Below, in pieces: positions 1-10,326 of a stretch of 64,000 nucleotides of DNA (its first letter is position 1; the number at the start of each line of letters is the position of its first letter). Made by a program: the position numbers and the translations under genes. The notes under the pieces are model-generated. The model worked only from the letters and a program-made list of their open reading frames with translations. It searched no databases and was not told where the DNA came from. This DNA comes from Takakia lepidozioides. Lineage: Eukaryota; Streptophyta; Takakiopsida; Takakiales; Takakiaceae. The stretch is from positions 89,756,756 through 89,820,755 of the forward strand of contig CM060731.1 of assembly GCA_030704615.1 (NCBI GenBank), read 5' to 3'.

Positions 1-368
1 CAAGATTTGTTTACGCAATGACTCGGAAAGGTCGGCAGAAGAACGCCCTGATTGGCATTGCAGGAATAGCGCTGCATGCAATTGGTCATCCATGACTAGT
101 GCTCTGCACATAAGAGGTAGACAATGGATTTTAGCGAAGGTGGACAGGAGTGCCTGCACCGATGATCTCCAGGTAGAGATCCTTCACCTCATTTGTTACT
201 ACTCATGGACAGCCAAGTCAGGCCTTGAGGAACAAGTCAAAGTCACACCGGAGTGCAACAGCGAACACAACAAATTCAAGAGTCTAAGTAGGAGCAGAAT
301 TGTCGCAATTCAAGGAGCCTAAACCATACTATCCCAATTCCCATGATACAACGAGGCCACCACACACA
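1..368. other. Degraded 3' flank of the old gypsy element
   Basis: I see no convincing coding region here. Short open stretches exist on both strands but match no domain I recognise. By position this should be the decayed region 3' of the RNase H of the old minus-strand gypsy element. Confidence 0.4.
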
Positions 369-954
369 CTAGCACACAAGGAACTCATCCTGAATCATCA
401 AGAAGGCTAGACCAGCCCCATGCAGCAAGGTTGCCACAAGAATCAAAGGCCAAGGGCTGCTGATCTGCACAAAAGAGATTGAAAACAGGAGCTGGATCAG
501 CAGTGGCAACAACATCTGAAGTAGCAAGATTATCCAAGGTGAGCAAGGGCCTGCTAACAGGAGGATCAACACGTGTTAGTACATCAGCATTGATATTTTC
601 CTTGCCCTTTGTGTACATTATATCCATGTTGAACTCTTGCAAATACATGGCCCATCTAGCAAGTCTGCCATGAAGTTCTCGAGGCTTCACAAGAGCCTTG
701 AGGGGCAAGTGATCAGTCTCAACTACAAAGCGGCTGCCATAGATATTGTCAAAATGCTTCACACCAAAAACCAAGGCAAGACCCTCTTTGTTAGATATAG
801 AGTAGTTCTTCTCATGATGGTCTAAGCGACAAGAGGCATAGGCTATAACATGTTCCTTGTCATTTACCACTTGACAAAGAATTGCAGAAATGACCACATC
901 AGACGCATCTGTTTGAAGCACAAAAGGCAATTCAAAGTTAGGAAACATGAGGAT
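369..954 (-). pseudogene. RNase H domain of an old Ty3/gypsy element (3' part)
   Basis: The minus-strand frame shows a Ty3/gypsy RNase H: LQTDASD near the start, then YASC, VVETDHLPLKAL, GRLARWAMYLQEF and a degraded NADVLTR (normally ADALSR). It starts abruptly at 954, where a 9.37-kb element has been inserted. The upstream RT half of the same element lies at 10327-10975. If 955-10326 and one copy of the 4-bp duplication GGAT are removed, the two halves join in frame. The frame then runs into stops below 385 and no integrase is recognisable in 1-368. The gene is dead, truncated and split. The family call is secure. Confidence 0.85.
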
Positions 955-1043
955 TGTCGTGCACCTAAGCATCATGCCACAACATACATCGTTGTCCACC
1001 ATACATTCTAAGCACACAATCCTAGAAAGCTATGCCACAATCG
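955..1043. repeat. 89-bp direct repeat, copy 1 (outer end)
   Basis: Identical or nearly identical to 1412-1500, 457 bp away. Read on the minus strand it ends GTGCACGACA, a plausible LTR terminus, directly against the GGAT target duplication. Confidence 0.85.
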
Positions 1044-1047
1044 ATAA

Positions 1048-1409
1048 TGGAAGTGAACACACAATGGAAACACTCCACTCATGAATCCACTCAAATCACA
1101 TAAATTAAGTCAAGCCAAGGGCACCTTTGCTAAAAGAATCCACCCTACAAAGCCCTCACCACACTCCCTCTCAATACCTAGAACTATGGAGGTGGGAGAG
1201 GCTCATGGAGGTTCAACTACAAGAAGATGAGCCCTCCTCAACACTCACAAGGGGAAACCCATCCCCATGTCCCAAGTGAGGTTTGACACCTCACTTGGCA
1301 TGTGAGACCAAATGAAGTCCCAACACACAAAATACAAATATAAATATCCAAAATGTCCTAGTTAACTAGAAATAGGTAATTCTAGTTAACCATGACTAAA
1401 ACCATGACA
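1048..1409 (-). repeat. 3' LTR-like copy of the methyltransferase gypsy element
   Basis: About 362 bp nearly identical to 9964-10326. It has the same internal landmarks, such as the short motif AGTTAACTAGAA and the CATGACTAAAACCATGACA end. It is not at the element's outer end. An 89-bp sequence lies on each side of it, and the outer copy abuts the target duplication. Confidence 0.75.
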
Positions 1410-1411
1410 GC

Positions 1412-1500
1412 TGTCGTGCACCTAAGCATCATGCCACAACATACATCGTTGTCCACCATACATTCTAAGCACACAATCCTAGAAAGCTATGCCACAATCG
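1412..1500. repeat. 89-bp direct repeat, copy 2 (inner)
   Basis: Second copy of the 89-bp unit. It lies between the 3' LTR-like block and a minus-strand purine run (AGGGGGGCGA, about 1494-1507) that could be a polypurine tract. The A-B-A arrangement resembles an LTR-LTR junction. Confidence 0.8.
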
Positions 1501-1674
1501 CCCCCCTAGCTGGTGATTAGGTCCCCCTAACACCGGATAGCTGACAAGTATCCATCTCAATAAAATCATCGCTTGGTCTTCAATCGCACATGATCTTCAA
1601 TTAAGTATCCATGGCGTTGAGCTCCCATCAGCTAGACCTTGGATCACTTGTCAATTCCACCATTGTCATGCCCA

Positions 1675-2262
1675 CTACCTATGTCCAAGGCATCGTGGAC
1701 ACAACCATTCTCCACTAGGAACCTCCTCAAGTGGCGGTGTCAAGCATCCCATGTGCCACCCGCTTGAGCATTTGTCACACACCAACATGGTTGCGGCACC
1801 ACCAGCATGCCCACATAGCATGCAACGCAACCCTGCAGGTACCACTGCAAGGTTGGGATCTATCATCCCATCCACATGTGGAAGGTGACATGGCGCACAA
1901 TTGCGCACATGGTCCTTCCATACCATGCCATCTCGACCCTCCAAAATCAACACTCCTGAAGGCAACACCTCCCGGACCCTTAGAATCACACGCCCTGCTC
2001 TGACATCCAAAGCTGTAGGCGCTGTCTGCTACAGATACACATAGTCCCCAGGGTGGAAACGCCGAACAACTGGCCGATATCCCCCTCCACGTATAGTGGT
2101 GTACCTCAATGTGTCTCGGTGTTGGGCAATAGCAAGGTTGTCAAAAGCCATAGGCATGACTCTCTTGAACAACTTTGCCCGCTGGGCACATGCTTGTGTC
2201 CACACATCTGGATCATCAAGGTTGAGAACTACTGCAGTTTCCCTGCGAATAGATGCAGGCAA
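1675..2262 (-). pseudogene. Integrase C-terminal region followed by a PHD finger
   Basis: One reading frame interrupted by a TAG at 2029-2031. The N-terminal part ends in PGDYVYL, typical of the post-catalytic region of Ty3/gypsy integrases. After the stop the frame continues with an SH3/GPY-like stretch (RVILRVREVLPSG). It then forms a C4HC3 zinc finger: CMLCG, CDKC, H-x2-C and CPRC near the end, the signature of a PHD finger. Chromoviruses usually have a chromodomain here, which reads histone methylation and guides integration. A PHD finger in the same place suggests a different chromatin reader with a similar role, which is inference. TAG could derive from CAG. I see no reading frame beyond 1675. 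Confidence 0.8.
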
Positions 2263-3308
2263 ATCTGGCTCTCAGCCAACGAGAAGGAAATAAGGCGAGA
2301 ACGAGGCAAGTGATGCTTGTTTGCTAAACCTGTAGCCCATGGCCAACAAAGTAGCTGAAGGTCCCAATCTCCTAAGTGTCCCTTCTGCAAGCCATACTTG
2401 CGTAAGCCTCGCTTGCGTGTTTGTACAACCCTCTCTGCCAGGCCATCAGCCTCGGGATGATCCCGAGAAGTAGTGCAGTGATCTATCAAGGCTTGCTCAC
2501 ACAAAGCCTGAAACTCTCCCAAGAACTCTCTCCCTTGGTCCGTGAGTACCTCGGCTGGAGCACCAAATTGGCTAAGCACTCGATCTAAGAATGCATACGC
2601 AGCCCCCTCACTTGCCTTGTCAAGAAATGCCACCAGTTCAATCCACTTGGAGAAATGTTCCACCATCACCAACACATACTTGTTATGGCGAATCGTTAGT
2701 GGCAATGGGCCTGCGAAGTCAAGACTCCAACGATAGCCCAAACCCATAATGGGTAAAGGATGCAATTGTGGAGTAGGTGCATTGAAAGAAGCTCGCACTC
2801 TATCACACACCATGCACTTTGCCACTAACTGTTGCACATCCGTGTGCATGCCCCGCCACCAGTATTGTCCTTGCAGCAAACTATGAGTGCGTCGCACCCC
2901 AAAATGTCCCAACTCCTCATGGGCATGGCGTACCAATCACGCTCGTTGTGTTGGATGAGGCATAATCCTCACTCGTCCATCCTCCCATACTCGGAATAGG
3001 TGAGTCCCCTCCCACTTGAACCTCTTGGCTCGTTGTAGGATCCGATCTCTCTTCTTAGCAGTCACACTGACTGCTGTCTCTCTAGTATGAAGGTAGGCCA
3101 ACACTGCTGCATCTTCATGCACATCCTTAGCACCACCAAGCTCCTCACTGATCTCTAGATCGTCATGCACACCATCTACATGACCAATGCTATGGGATGG
3201 ACTAGCTTGAGCTCCCATTGCTAGGATGCACAAAAAAAGCAGATGCATGCCATCCTGGCACCATCTCCTCATCCGTCTCACCATGCCACCGAGCTCCAGT
3301 ATCATCAT
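2229..3308 (-). pseudogene. Ty3/gypsy integrase: zinc-binding and catalytic core
   Basis: A continuous frame from 3308 to 2229 with a TGA at 2937-2939, consistent with CGA. It covers the linker after RNase H and then the HHCC zinc module (HAHEELGHFG, then C-x2-C in CMVCDRV). The DDE core follows with DFAGP, LTDQGREF and a final acidic residue in DHPEADGLAERV. About residue 215 of the core segment the frame shifts by one base, and the continuation lies in the frame of 2262-1675. Integrase inserts the cDNA into the host genome. All three catalytic carboxylates are visible, but the stop and the frameshift make this copy inactive. Confidence 0.85.
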
Positions 3309-3735
3309 GCTTGCTCGTGCATGGATTACGACTCAATCCATCTGCATCCCGATTGACAATACCGGCTCGATGCACCACTTGAAAGTCGTATTCTTGAAGC
3401 ATAAGTGCCCACCGTGCAAGCTTCCCTGTAAGCTTGTCTGACTCCATCAACCACTTCAATGGTTGGTGATCCATGACAAGGGTGAAGAGATTGTCATAGA
3501 GGTAGGATCTCAAATGTCCCACTGCCCATACCGCAGCTATACACTCCCCTTCATATGAACTATACTTCGCCTCGGCATCATTGTTTGAGCGGCTAGCATA
3601 TGCCACTACGAACTCTCTTCCCTCATCATCTATCTGTGTGAGCACTGCTCCAATCCCCATCATACTCCAATCCGTATGTAGCTGGAAAGGCCGCCCCCGA
3701 ATAGGCCGCCTCAGAATAGGTGCAAAAGTCCTCAA
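3202..3735 (-). pseudogene. Ty3/gypsy RNase H domain
   Basis: The frame contains LHTDWSMMGIGAVL (first catalytic Asp), AYASRSNN, SSYEGECIAAVWAV (catalytic Glu), VMDHQPLKWLM and ADGLSRNP. This is the usual motif order of Ty3/gypsy RNase H. The frame differs from those of the RT upstream and the integrase downstream, so at least two small indels separate the domains. It belongs to the 955-10326 element and would degrade the RNA strand during reverse transcription. Confidence 0.85.
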
Positions 3736-4563
3736 AGGCTTCCTCCTGCTCCTCCTCCCACTGCCACTCCTGACCCACCTTGGTCAACTTAGTAAGAGCC
3801 TTTGCAATGCTGCTAAATCCCTTGACAAACCGTCGATAGTAGTTTGCCAACCCCATGAAAGCACGAACTCTGCTAACATCTATGGGACGTGGAATGCGTG
3901 CAATGGCCTCCACCTTCGTCTTTTGAACACCCAATCCTCCAGGGTATATCATGTGGCCTAGATACTCAATCTGGTTGTGGAAGAACTTGCACTTCCTAGG
4001 GTGCAATTTCAACCCATGCGCTCTCAAGCGCTCAAACACCACCTGAAGGTGTCTCTCATGCTCCTCAACCGTAGCACTAAAGACGATGATGTCATCAATG
4101 TAATACCGGGCAAAGTCTAGCCCATATCCATAACCCTCTGAAACTCTGCAGGAGCATTCTTCAACCCAAACGGTAGGAAGCGCCATTGGTACAAGCAATC
4201 CTTCCCATGTTGGTCAATCCCCCAGAATGCCGTCTTTTGCTTGTCAGCCTCTTTGATTGGCAACTGGTGGTAACCGGATCGCAAGTCCAATGTACTAAAC
4301 ACCTTCGCATGCCCAATGGCATCAAAGATTTCCTCTGGAGTTGGCATGACATATCTATCGGACTTAGTCTGACGGTTCACAAGACGATAGTCCCCACACA
4401 TCCTTCTTTCTGTCCAATTGCCATAGATATCCTTCTTAGCTGGCATCACCGTTGCCGAGGCATACTCCCCACCTGACAACTCCACCAATCCAGCTTCGAA
4501 CAACTCCATAGTCCGTGACTGGATCAATGACCTCTCCATGTCACTATACCGGTAGGGCCTTCA
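3626..4563 (-). pseudogene. Ty3/gypsy reverse transcriptase
   Basis: The N-terminal half (4539-4117) carries [26 protein letters not shown] and FLPFGLKNAPAEFQRVMD. The C-terminal half (4198-3626) carries the active-site box YIDD, then YLGHMI and the thumb. The halves are in different frames, with a small deletion between VMD and the YIDD segment. The canonical motif before the palm, RPYRYSDMERS, is preceded by an in-frame TGA (4561-4563) exactly where Arg is expected. Upstream, the same frame reads back through a TAG (4792-4794) and a TAA (4879-4881). This is the polymerase of the methyltransferase-carrying element. Confidence 0.9.
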
Positions 4564-4784
4564 AAAGATTGGCGTGTCACTTGCCAAATCAATACGAATC
4601 TCCTGACCCTTCAAACTCCCCAAATCCTTCAAACAGAAGGCAAAGCAATTTCTATAAGCCCTTAGAAATCGTTGGATCCTCCGTCTCTCTCGTCCGGTGA
4701 CTGTAGGTCCAACATCTACTTCCCAATTGTCCTCAATGACTGCAACCTTGGGTACATCAGGCTTGGAGGTAGGAGACGAATCTT

Positions 4785-6261
4785 TTAGTTGCTAGATAGC
4801 AACCTCTTGGGCCTTGTCCGCCCAATCTGACTGTGGCGTAGCCTCCACTTGATCTGCCATAACCACCTTGAGAACATCTTATGGGGAAGAAACATTCTCA
4901 ACCTCTTCAAAAACATTGGCCACCTTGGCCTCCAACTGATCATCAGTGTATGGCTCTCCCCACTCCTCATATTGCTGCTTGAGAGGTCCAATGACTCTCT
5001 TTCCGCATCTCATCCCACATCTGCCATGGGTATTTGCACCCCATGATCATGTGCTCGCCCCCACTCACTGCCTCAACCGTCCCGGTTGGCAGAGGGGATA
5101 CAATACCAAATGGGAGTGCAGAAGTAGCCACCACTATCTGCAACCTCCGTTGCTCAGCCATGCACAAGCCAATGACCCATGTCAAACAATTTAGATCCAT
5201 TGCTTGACCCAACACATGTCGGCGTGATGCCTCTGACAGAGTTAGCACAGCTGTAGTGCCCATGGCAAATCCCATTGCCCGCTCTCGCTCATCTGCATTG
5301 GGCTCCACCAATTGCTGTAGCACACTGTCCCAAATCAACCCAGGACCATTGTCTTGAAAAGCATGAGACGAGGGAAAGCTCATGAGCATAGGCAAGGCCG
5401 CACGTGGCTGCCCCACTCAATTTACCACTGCTAGAGGTGGACGGTCATCATGTCGCACCCTCTGTGGTTGCCTCCCTTGGTCCAAAATGCCCTCAACTGT
5501 GAGATTGGGTGGCCGTTGAATGGAATCGTATGCTCTCTTGAGCAGCTCTGGTGGTGCAAGATTGGTCCACCACAATCAAGGTCGATGCGCTCGTGATCCC
5601 ACCGCTGCTGCATCCAATAGTACCGCCGATCTAATCCAAGACCGCACCTGATGCACACTGGCCATAACCCTGGCCCGAAAGTCCCCCATAAGAGGAACAT
5701 TCTCCAAGATATAGGCTAGAGGTTGCACTTGCCTCGTCTGCAAGTCACGCAACACTCTCAACATCTCCCAAAACAAATGCGATCGTGCATCATGCAAGCC
5801 GTTTCCATGACCTGCGGGAGAGTGTCATGGCAAGGCCATCCAGCTATCACCAAGTCAATGGCACCATGCCGGTCCAAATCATCCGCCCCCAGCAAGGTAA
5901 TGTTTGCTGGCAATGCCTTTTGATACCCTTGAATTGCTGAGAGAGGCAACAACTCAAGGTACCGGTGTGTGAGCAAGGCGATGTGGCGCATAGAAATATG
6001 CCGAGCTATCTCATCCTTCTCCACATACAAGTACTTGCGTACTTTGATCCCAGCTTGCAACACTCCTGCAAGCCCAGTACTCATGCCTCCAAACAGGTCT
6101 AGCAAACAAATCCCTGAGTCAGGTGGTTGCCAGGTAATGGGCACTGTATCCAAAGGAGCTAACTGAGGAAGTCCAGGTGATGTCACTGAACTCCCCTCAC
6201 TCACCAATGGATATGCCTCCTGCCATGCTTGGTGCACATACTCGCCTGCTACTCGATGCAA
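4785..6261 (-). pseudogene. Cytosine-5 DNA methyltransferase domain within the gypsy polyprotein
   Basis: C5-methyltransferase motifs appear in canonical order. Motif I is LLDLFGGMSTGLAGVLQAG (about 6105), motif II is YVEKDEIAR and motif IV is the Pro-Cys site in LVIAGWPCHD (about 5830). Next comes the GLHDARSHLFWEML helix, motif VI ENVP, and a motif VIII-like GSRAHRP followed by LWW. A motif IX/X-like region (EPNADERERAMGF and GQAMD) lies at 5416-4967. The motif IV Cys is the nucleophile for cytosine methylation. A 1-nt deletion near 5812 shifts the frame just after motif IV. TGA stops lie at 5576-5578 and 5417-5419, both consistent with CGA, and another shift lies near 5015. The domain sits between protease and RT in the same polyprotein frame. 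The target-recognition region is short. The shape resembles DRM/DNMT3-like more than DNMT1-like enzymes, but that is a weak call. Confidence 0.85.
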
Positions 6262-6276
6262 ATTCCTAACTGTACC

Positions 6277-6870
6277 CTACAGTGGAATATGAACAGACAC
6301 ATGAGGAAGCAAATCAGCCTTGTATACCAATTGTTTGTCCTCATCAGGTGGTGGCCTATCATCTGCATAGCTATTGCCCTGCAAGAGCTCACCACCCCAA
6401 GCCACCACCCCTGAGAATGCAGCCAATGTGGGCATCATGTTCCTATGATCCACCGCTACATTCCCAATAAACCGCACTGGGAGCAGTGCACGTCGACCAT
6501 CCCCTGACTGCCATTCTGGCCTGTAGGATGTTGTCTCCTCCCAAAAGTCCAAAGTAAAGCCCATCGGGTATAACACAGCCCCACCAACAAGCACATCATA
6601 AGACATCGCGTCCGTAACAATGGCTTTAGCTCTCATGACAGAGCCATCTATAGGATGATCTGGCTGCAATCGAATGAAGAGCTCATGGCATGTAATCCCT
6701 CGTGCCTTCTCTAAACCGCCCAAAGATGTTTGAATTTGGAAAGGACAAGGCTCCAAATCCGCCTCTGTAAGGCCCAAGCCTGCAATTGCTGTTCTCCCCA
6801 ACATCAATGGTTGTGCTTCCGAGTCCAACAAGACCCGCAGTGGCCTATACCTCCTCCCGGCTCGGCCACC
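6277..6870 (-). pseudogene. Retroviral-type aspartic protease region
   Basis: The frame carries LLDSEAQPLMLG, the position of the aspartic protease active site D-S/T-G, here with Glu instead of Gly. GVLVGGAVLYPMGF-like residues toward the C-terminus resemble the second protease motif (here YDVLVGGAVLYPMGF). It is in frame with the gag-like region upstream across a TAG (6871-6873) and with the methyltransferase downstream across a TAG (6277-6279). Gag, protease and methyltransferase were therefore one polyprotein before decay. The D-S-E change would be expected to kill activity. Confidence 0.7.
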
Positions 6871-7641
6871 CTACTGAAACACACCATCCTGATTGTCCAC
6901 CAGGACTACCCCAGGAGTCACCATACTACGTTCAATGGCTGGTCTAGCTGGCAACTTCTGCAACCTTGCAACTGCCGCTTGCCATGGCGCAGCTGTGGCT
7001 GTTTTCACCCTTGAATCCAAGGCATCCATGCACTGCACCTGATCTGCTATCCCCACAGATAGTGCCGATGCATCATCACTCTCACAGAGTGCAACTGCCA
7101 GTCTAAACACTGCAGCTGGCCGCATCACCGGCATTGCAATTGTCGTGGCAGAAAACAATGGAGCTTGGCAAATTGCCGTAGCCGCCCCCAACAATGTACT
7201 GGCTTCACCTTGCTTTGCTACACCATCCACTAGCATTTCCCGAGCCACATCAACTCTCCCCAATGACACTCGTGGCTCTACTTCTGACACACTTGGGCGA
7301 GCGGGTGCCATCGATGGCATAGTTGGCACTGTCTCAGCCAATGTGAAAGATTGTGGAAGCCTTGTCTGCCGACTTGCTTCCCCTCTTTGTGGATCAAAAT
7401 TCACATCCACTCCTCTTGGCTCAGGAGCACGCGTTGCTGCTCGAGTGACAACAGCTACAGAGTCCACATGCAATGGTCTTGCAAGTGTGGCTCCACACAT
7501 GAAGCCCATACCAATCTGGTCTTCCCTAGGCATAGGAGGTTGTGCAGATGGGGCTTGAACCTCAAGCCTTGGAGCTGGCGCAACATGAGTAGTGGCCATG
7601 GCAGCAAGACGTTGCTCTAGCTGGGCAAGTCTATCCACCAT
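6871..7641 (-). pseudogene. Gag-like region of the methyltransferase gypsy element
   Basis: A 256-residue frame starting MVDRLAQLEQRLAAM, a short coiled-coil-like start, then an Ala/Pro/Val-rich sequence without a CCHC zinc knuckle. By position it is gag or the gag-protease linker. A related fragment (KTATAAPWQAAAARLQ) occurs on the minus strand at about 41220-41340, so the family has other copies nearby. I do not recognise a domain. The true N-terminus is unclear because the reading upstream of 7641 is short. Confidence 0.5.
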
Positions 7642-8059
7642 GCCTTGGTCATGACCTTGACCTTGACCCTGTGCTCCTTGCTTTTGGTTACCACTATGTC
7701 ACTAGAAGCATTCGTGTCTTTTCCGAATCGACTGCATGTCCAAAACCACTGAGGGAACAACTTTGAGATGTTTGTTACTACTGCACAGTCATAACGGATA
7801 AATTCGCATTTCTAATGGCGGATAAAAGTTGCATCAATGCCTCCGCAGTCGGCGCAATATTCGCGGCGATTTAATTCAATTACGTAAATTGTTTTTTTTT
7901 TAAACAACAATTACAAGTGGTTTTAAGCACTAGAGAACGACTCTTAACAACTAGGCATTCATTGCACACCCTATTCAAAAATGGAATTTTTATAAGTGCT
8001 CCACATGGCTCATGACGTGGAATATTTTAATATATTTGATGTCTCTCAAACAATCTCAC

Positions 8060-8345
8060 TAAGGCCCCCAAAGCCTGCCAAATCTTGAAGACCCCAAAAA
8101 GTCCTTCAGACGAGTTGCCAAAGACTCCTTAAGCTCGCCAAATATTAGCCTCCAAGGACCCCAAAATAGTCCTCCAAATAGCCCTCCAAAGCTCCAAATG
8201 TTTGCCAAATATTGGTCTTCAAGGACCCCCAATAGTCCTCCAAACAGTCCTCCAAACACCCCTTCAAGAGCTCTTCAAGTGTCTTACAAAAGCTCCTCAA
8301 AGGACCCCCCAAAGATCCTCCAAAGGCAATACTCCTCCAGATACA
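8060..8345. repeat. Degenerate short repeats, CTCCAAA / AAGGACCCC type
   Basis: Repeated short blocks such as CCTCCAAA, TTGCCAAATATT and CAAGGACCCC make up this stretch. On the minus strand they read as FGGLFGGLL-like low-complexity peptides, which I regard as chance translation. Confidence 0.6.
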
Positions 8346-8375
8346 CCGTCGATGTCATACACTTTTAATGAAAAC

Positions 8376-8605
8376 GTATGGTAGGCAAAGTCTCTCCACT
8401 TGTATCCATACACTGTTCAAAAACATGTATGGTGGGGCAGATTGAGCCCATACTTTGTTCACAAAAACGTATGTTGGGCAGAGGAGGCCCATACTCTGTT
8501 CACAAAAGTGTACGTTGGGCAGAGGGGTTCCATACTCTTTTCAAAAAAGTGTATGATGGGCAGAGGGAGCCCATACACAGTTTCTTGAAGAGTATGGAGA
8601 CTAGG
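8376..8605. repeat. Tandem repeat, about 46-bp unit, five imperfect copies
   Basis: Each unit has the form GTATG-T-GGGCAGAGG, then CCCATACTC, then GTTCACAAAA. The units lie head to tail and differ by a few substitutions each. Confidence 0.85.
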
Positions 8606-9963
8606 GTTTGTAGAGTATAGTAAGAAACACCTTCTTCATGGTATCTTCCCCCCTAACATGCATGCAAGATTGCATTATCTTACTTTGCAATGCATTCATC
8701 CCAAATTGACAAGTTCCTCTTGATCTCCTTGGAACTCATAGCAAGCTAATGTGCCCAATGACAAGCGCCAAGCCTTGCTTGAATTTGAATTTTGTATGCC
8801 ATCTTCCATGTGCTTTCCCTTGCATGGGCTAGTCACACACACTTCCACCTCTTGACCTAGGTGTTCTCTTCATTCATCATAATGTGTATCCAACCTCTAT
8901 TCAAGAGCTCATCTTCTTCAAACTTGAAGTCACAAGCCCTAAAGAGCATGCTCCACATAAGCATCACTTGCTTGATCAACCATCCACCACAAAACTTAAG
9001 CAAAAAGGGAATGAATACATGAGCTTCACCTTCCACTTCCTTGTCTTGTCACATGCTAATGTATGGTTGAAGTTACTATGCATGCCGTGAGCCACAATCT
9101 CCTTTCTTCATGAAGATCACCTCCAATGATCTCCCACATGTGCTCCAAGCTCTTCAATACTCTAGGCTTGGTTTCCCATCATCATGGATAGAATTCTCAC
9201 CCACATGCTTCCCTTTGGAGTCATCTTGAGCTTCTTGATGCTCTCCAAGTGGTTGCTTTTGTTGTCTTCAAGCCCTAGCCTATGTAGCTCCTTGGCTTTT
9301 CTTCCACAACATGCACCACCTCATACACAAGGAATGAACTTGCTCACTTCACCTTCTAGCTCTCCTCAAGCTTGAATTGGAAGCCACACTTGGAAAGCAT
9401 GCCCCACACATGCGCCACTTGCTTGGTCAACCACTTGCTTCACCAAGAGCAATCCAAGAACTCATAGAACTAGCAAAAGCACTCCCTTCTAGCGCCACCT
9501 TTGCTTGTTTGGTTGTCAACCAAATAAAACCCCACTTGGCTTCATTTCACCATGGATAGAACAACCACTTCTTAGCTTCTCTTGAGCTACTCAATGCTCC
9601 TCAAGCTACCCTTGTTGTACTCCTTCTATTCCAACCCAAGCATGTGCCGCTCTTTGGCTTCTCTTTCACACCATGAACAACTAGAGCTTGCTCTTGAAAC
9701 CCTAGTGTCTATCTTCTCCACACACAAGATGCTTCTCTTGTGATGCAAGAGCTCTTTTCCAAACTCTCCACCTCTATAGAGCAAAGTAATGCTTCTCAAA
9801 CCCTAACATCCATGTTCTCCACGCCACAAGGATTTTCCTTTGCAACACCTGCAACACCTTGCAACACAAGAGCTCTTTACCAAGCTCTCTCCAACACACA
9901 AGTGCTAAACTAACCCTTACACTCCGCACTCACAAGCATAAGGAGATCTTCTTGTAGTGATAG

Positions 9964-10326
9964 TGGAAGTGAACACACAATGGAAATACTCCACTCATGA
10001 ATCCACTCAAATCACATAAATTAAGTCAAGCCAAGGGCACCTTTGCTAAAGGAATCCACCCTACAACGCCCTCACCACACTCCCTCTCAATACCTAGAGC
10101 TATGGAGGTGGGAGAGGCTCATGGAGGCTCAACTACAAGAATATGAGCCCTCCTCAACACTCACAAGGGGAAAACCCATCCCCATGTCCCAAGTGAGGTT
10201 TGACACCTCACTTGGCATGTGAGACCAAATGAAGTCCTAACACACAAAATACAAATATAAATATCCAAAATGTCCTAGTTAACTAGAAGTAGGTAATTCT
10301 AGTTAACCATGACTAAAACCATGACA
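9964..10326 (-). repeat. 5' LTR (or LTR part) of the methyltransferase gypsy element
   Basis: About 363 bp that on the minus strand begin TGTCATGG and end CACTTCCA. A close copy lies at 1048-1409 in the same orientation. On its 3' side (lower coordinates) the leader begins CTATCACTACAAGAAG. A related LTR-end-plus-leader junction occurs at about 43787 on the plus strand. I could not recognise a tRNA-complementary primer binding site. Confidence 0.7.

Larger units (their letters stand above)
7642..9963 (-). other. Long untranslated leader of the gypsy element
   Basis: About 2.3 kb between the 5' LTR and the gag-like frame with no coding region I can support. It holds a run of CTCCAAA/GGACCCC-type repeats (8060-8345), a tandem repeat (8376-8605) and a pyrimidine-rich, CTTCTC/CAAGCTC-rich stretch (8640-9950). 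The end next to the LTR (9780-9963) resembles the reverse complement of 43787-44000. Confidence 0.55.
955..10326 (-). mobile_element. Ty3/gypsy retrotransposon encoding a DNA methyltransferase and a PHD finger
   Basis: A 9,372-bp insertion flanked by the 4-bp direct repeat GGAT (951-954 and 10327-10330). The outer ends have the TG...CA form of LTR elements when read on the minus strand. The interior, read on the minus strand from right to left, encodes a gag-like region, aspartic protease, cytosine-5 DNA methyltransferase, RT, RNase H, HHCC/DDE integrase and a PHD finger. A long non-coding leader fills 7642-9963. Removing the element restores the frame of the host gypsy element. The coding frame carries nine in-frame stops and a few 1-nt shifts, so this copy is defective. 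DNA methyltransferases captured by retrotransposons have been reported, from memory, in charophytes and dinoflagellates. Confidence 0.85.

Noticed and set aside
8060-8260. A glycine/leucine-rich protein on the minus strand (FGGLFGGLL)
   Set aside because: Chance translation of CTCCAAA repeats in the retrotransposon leader.
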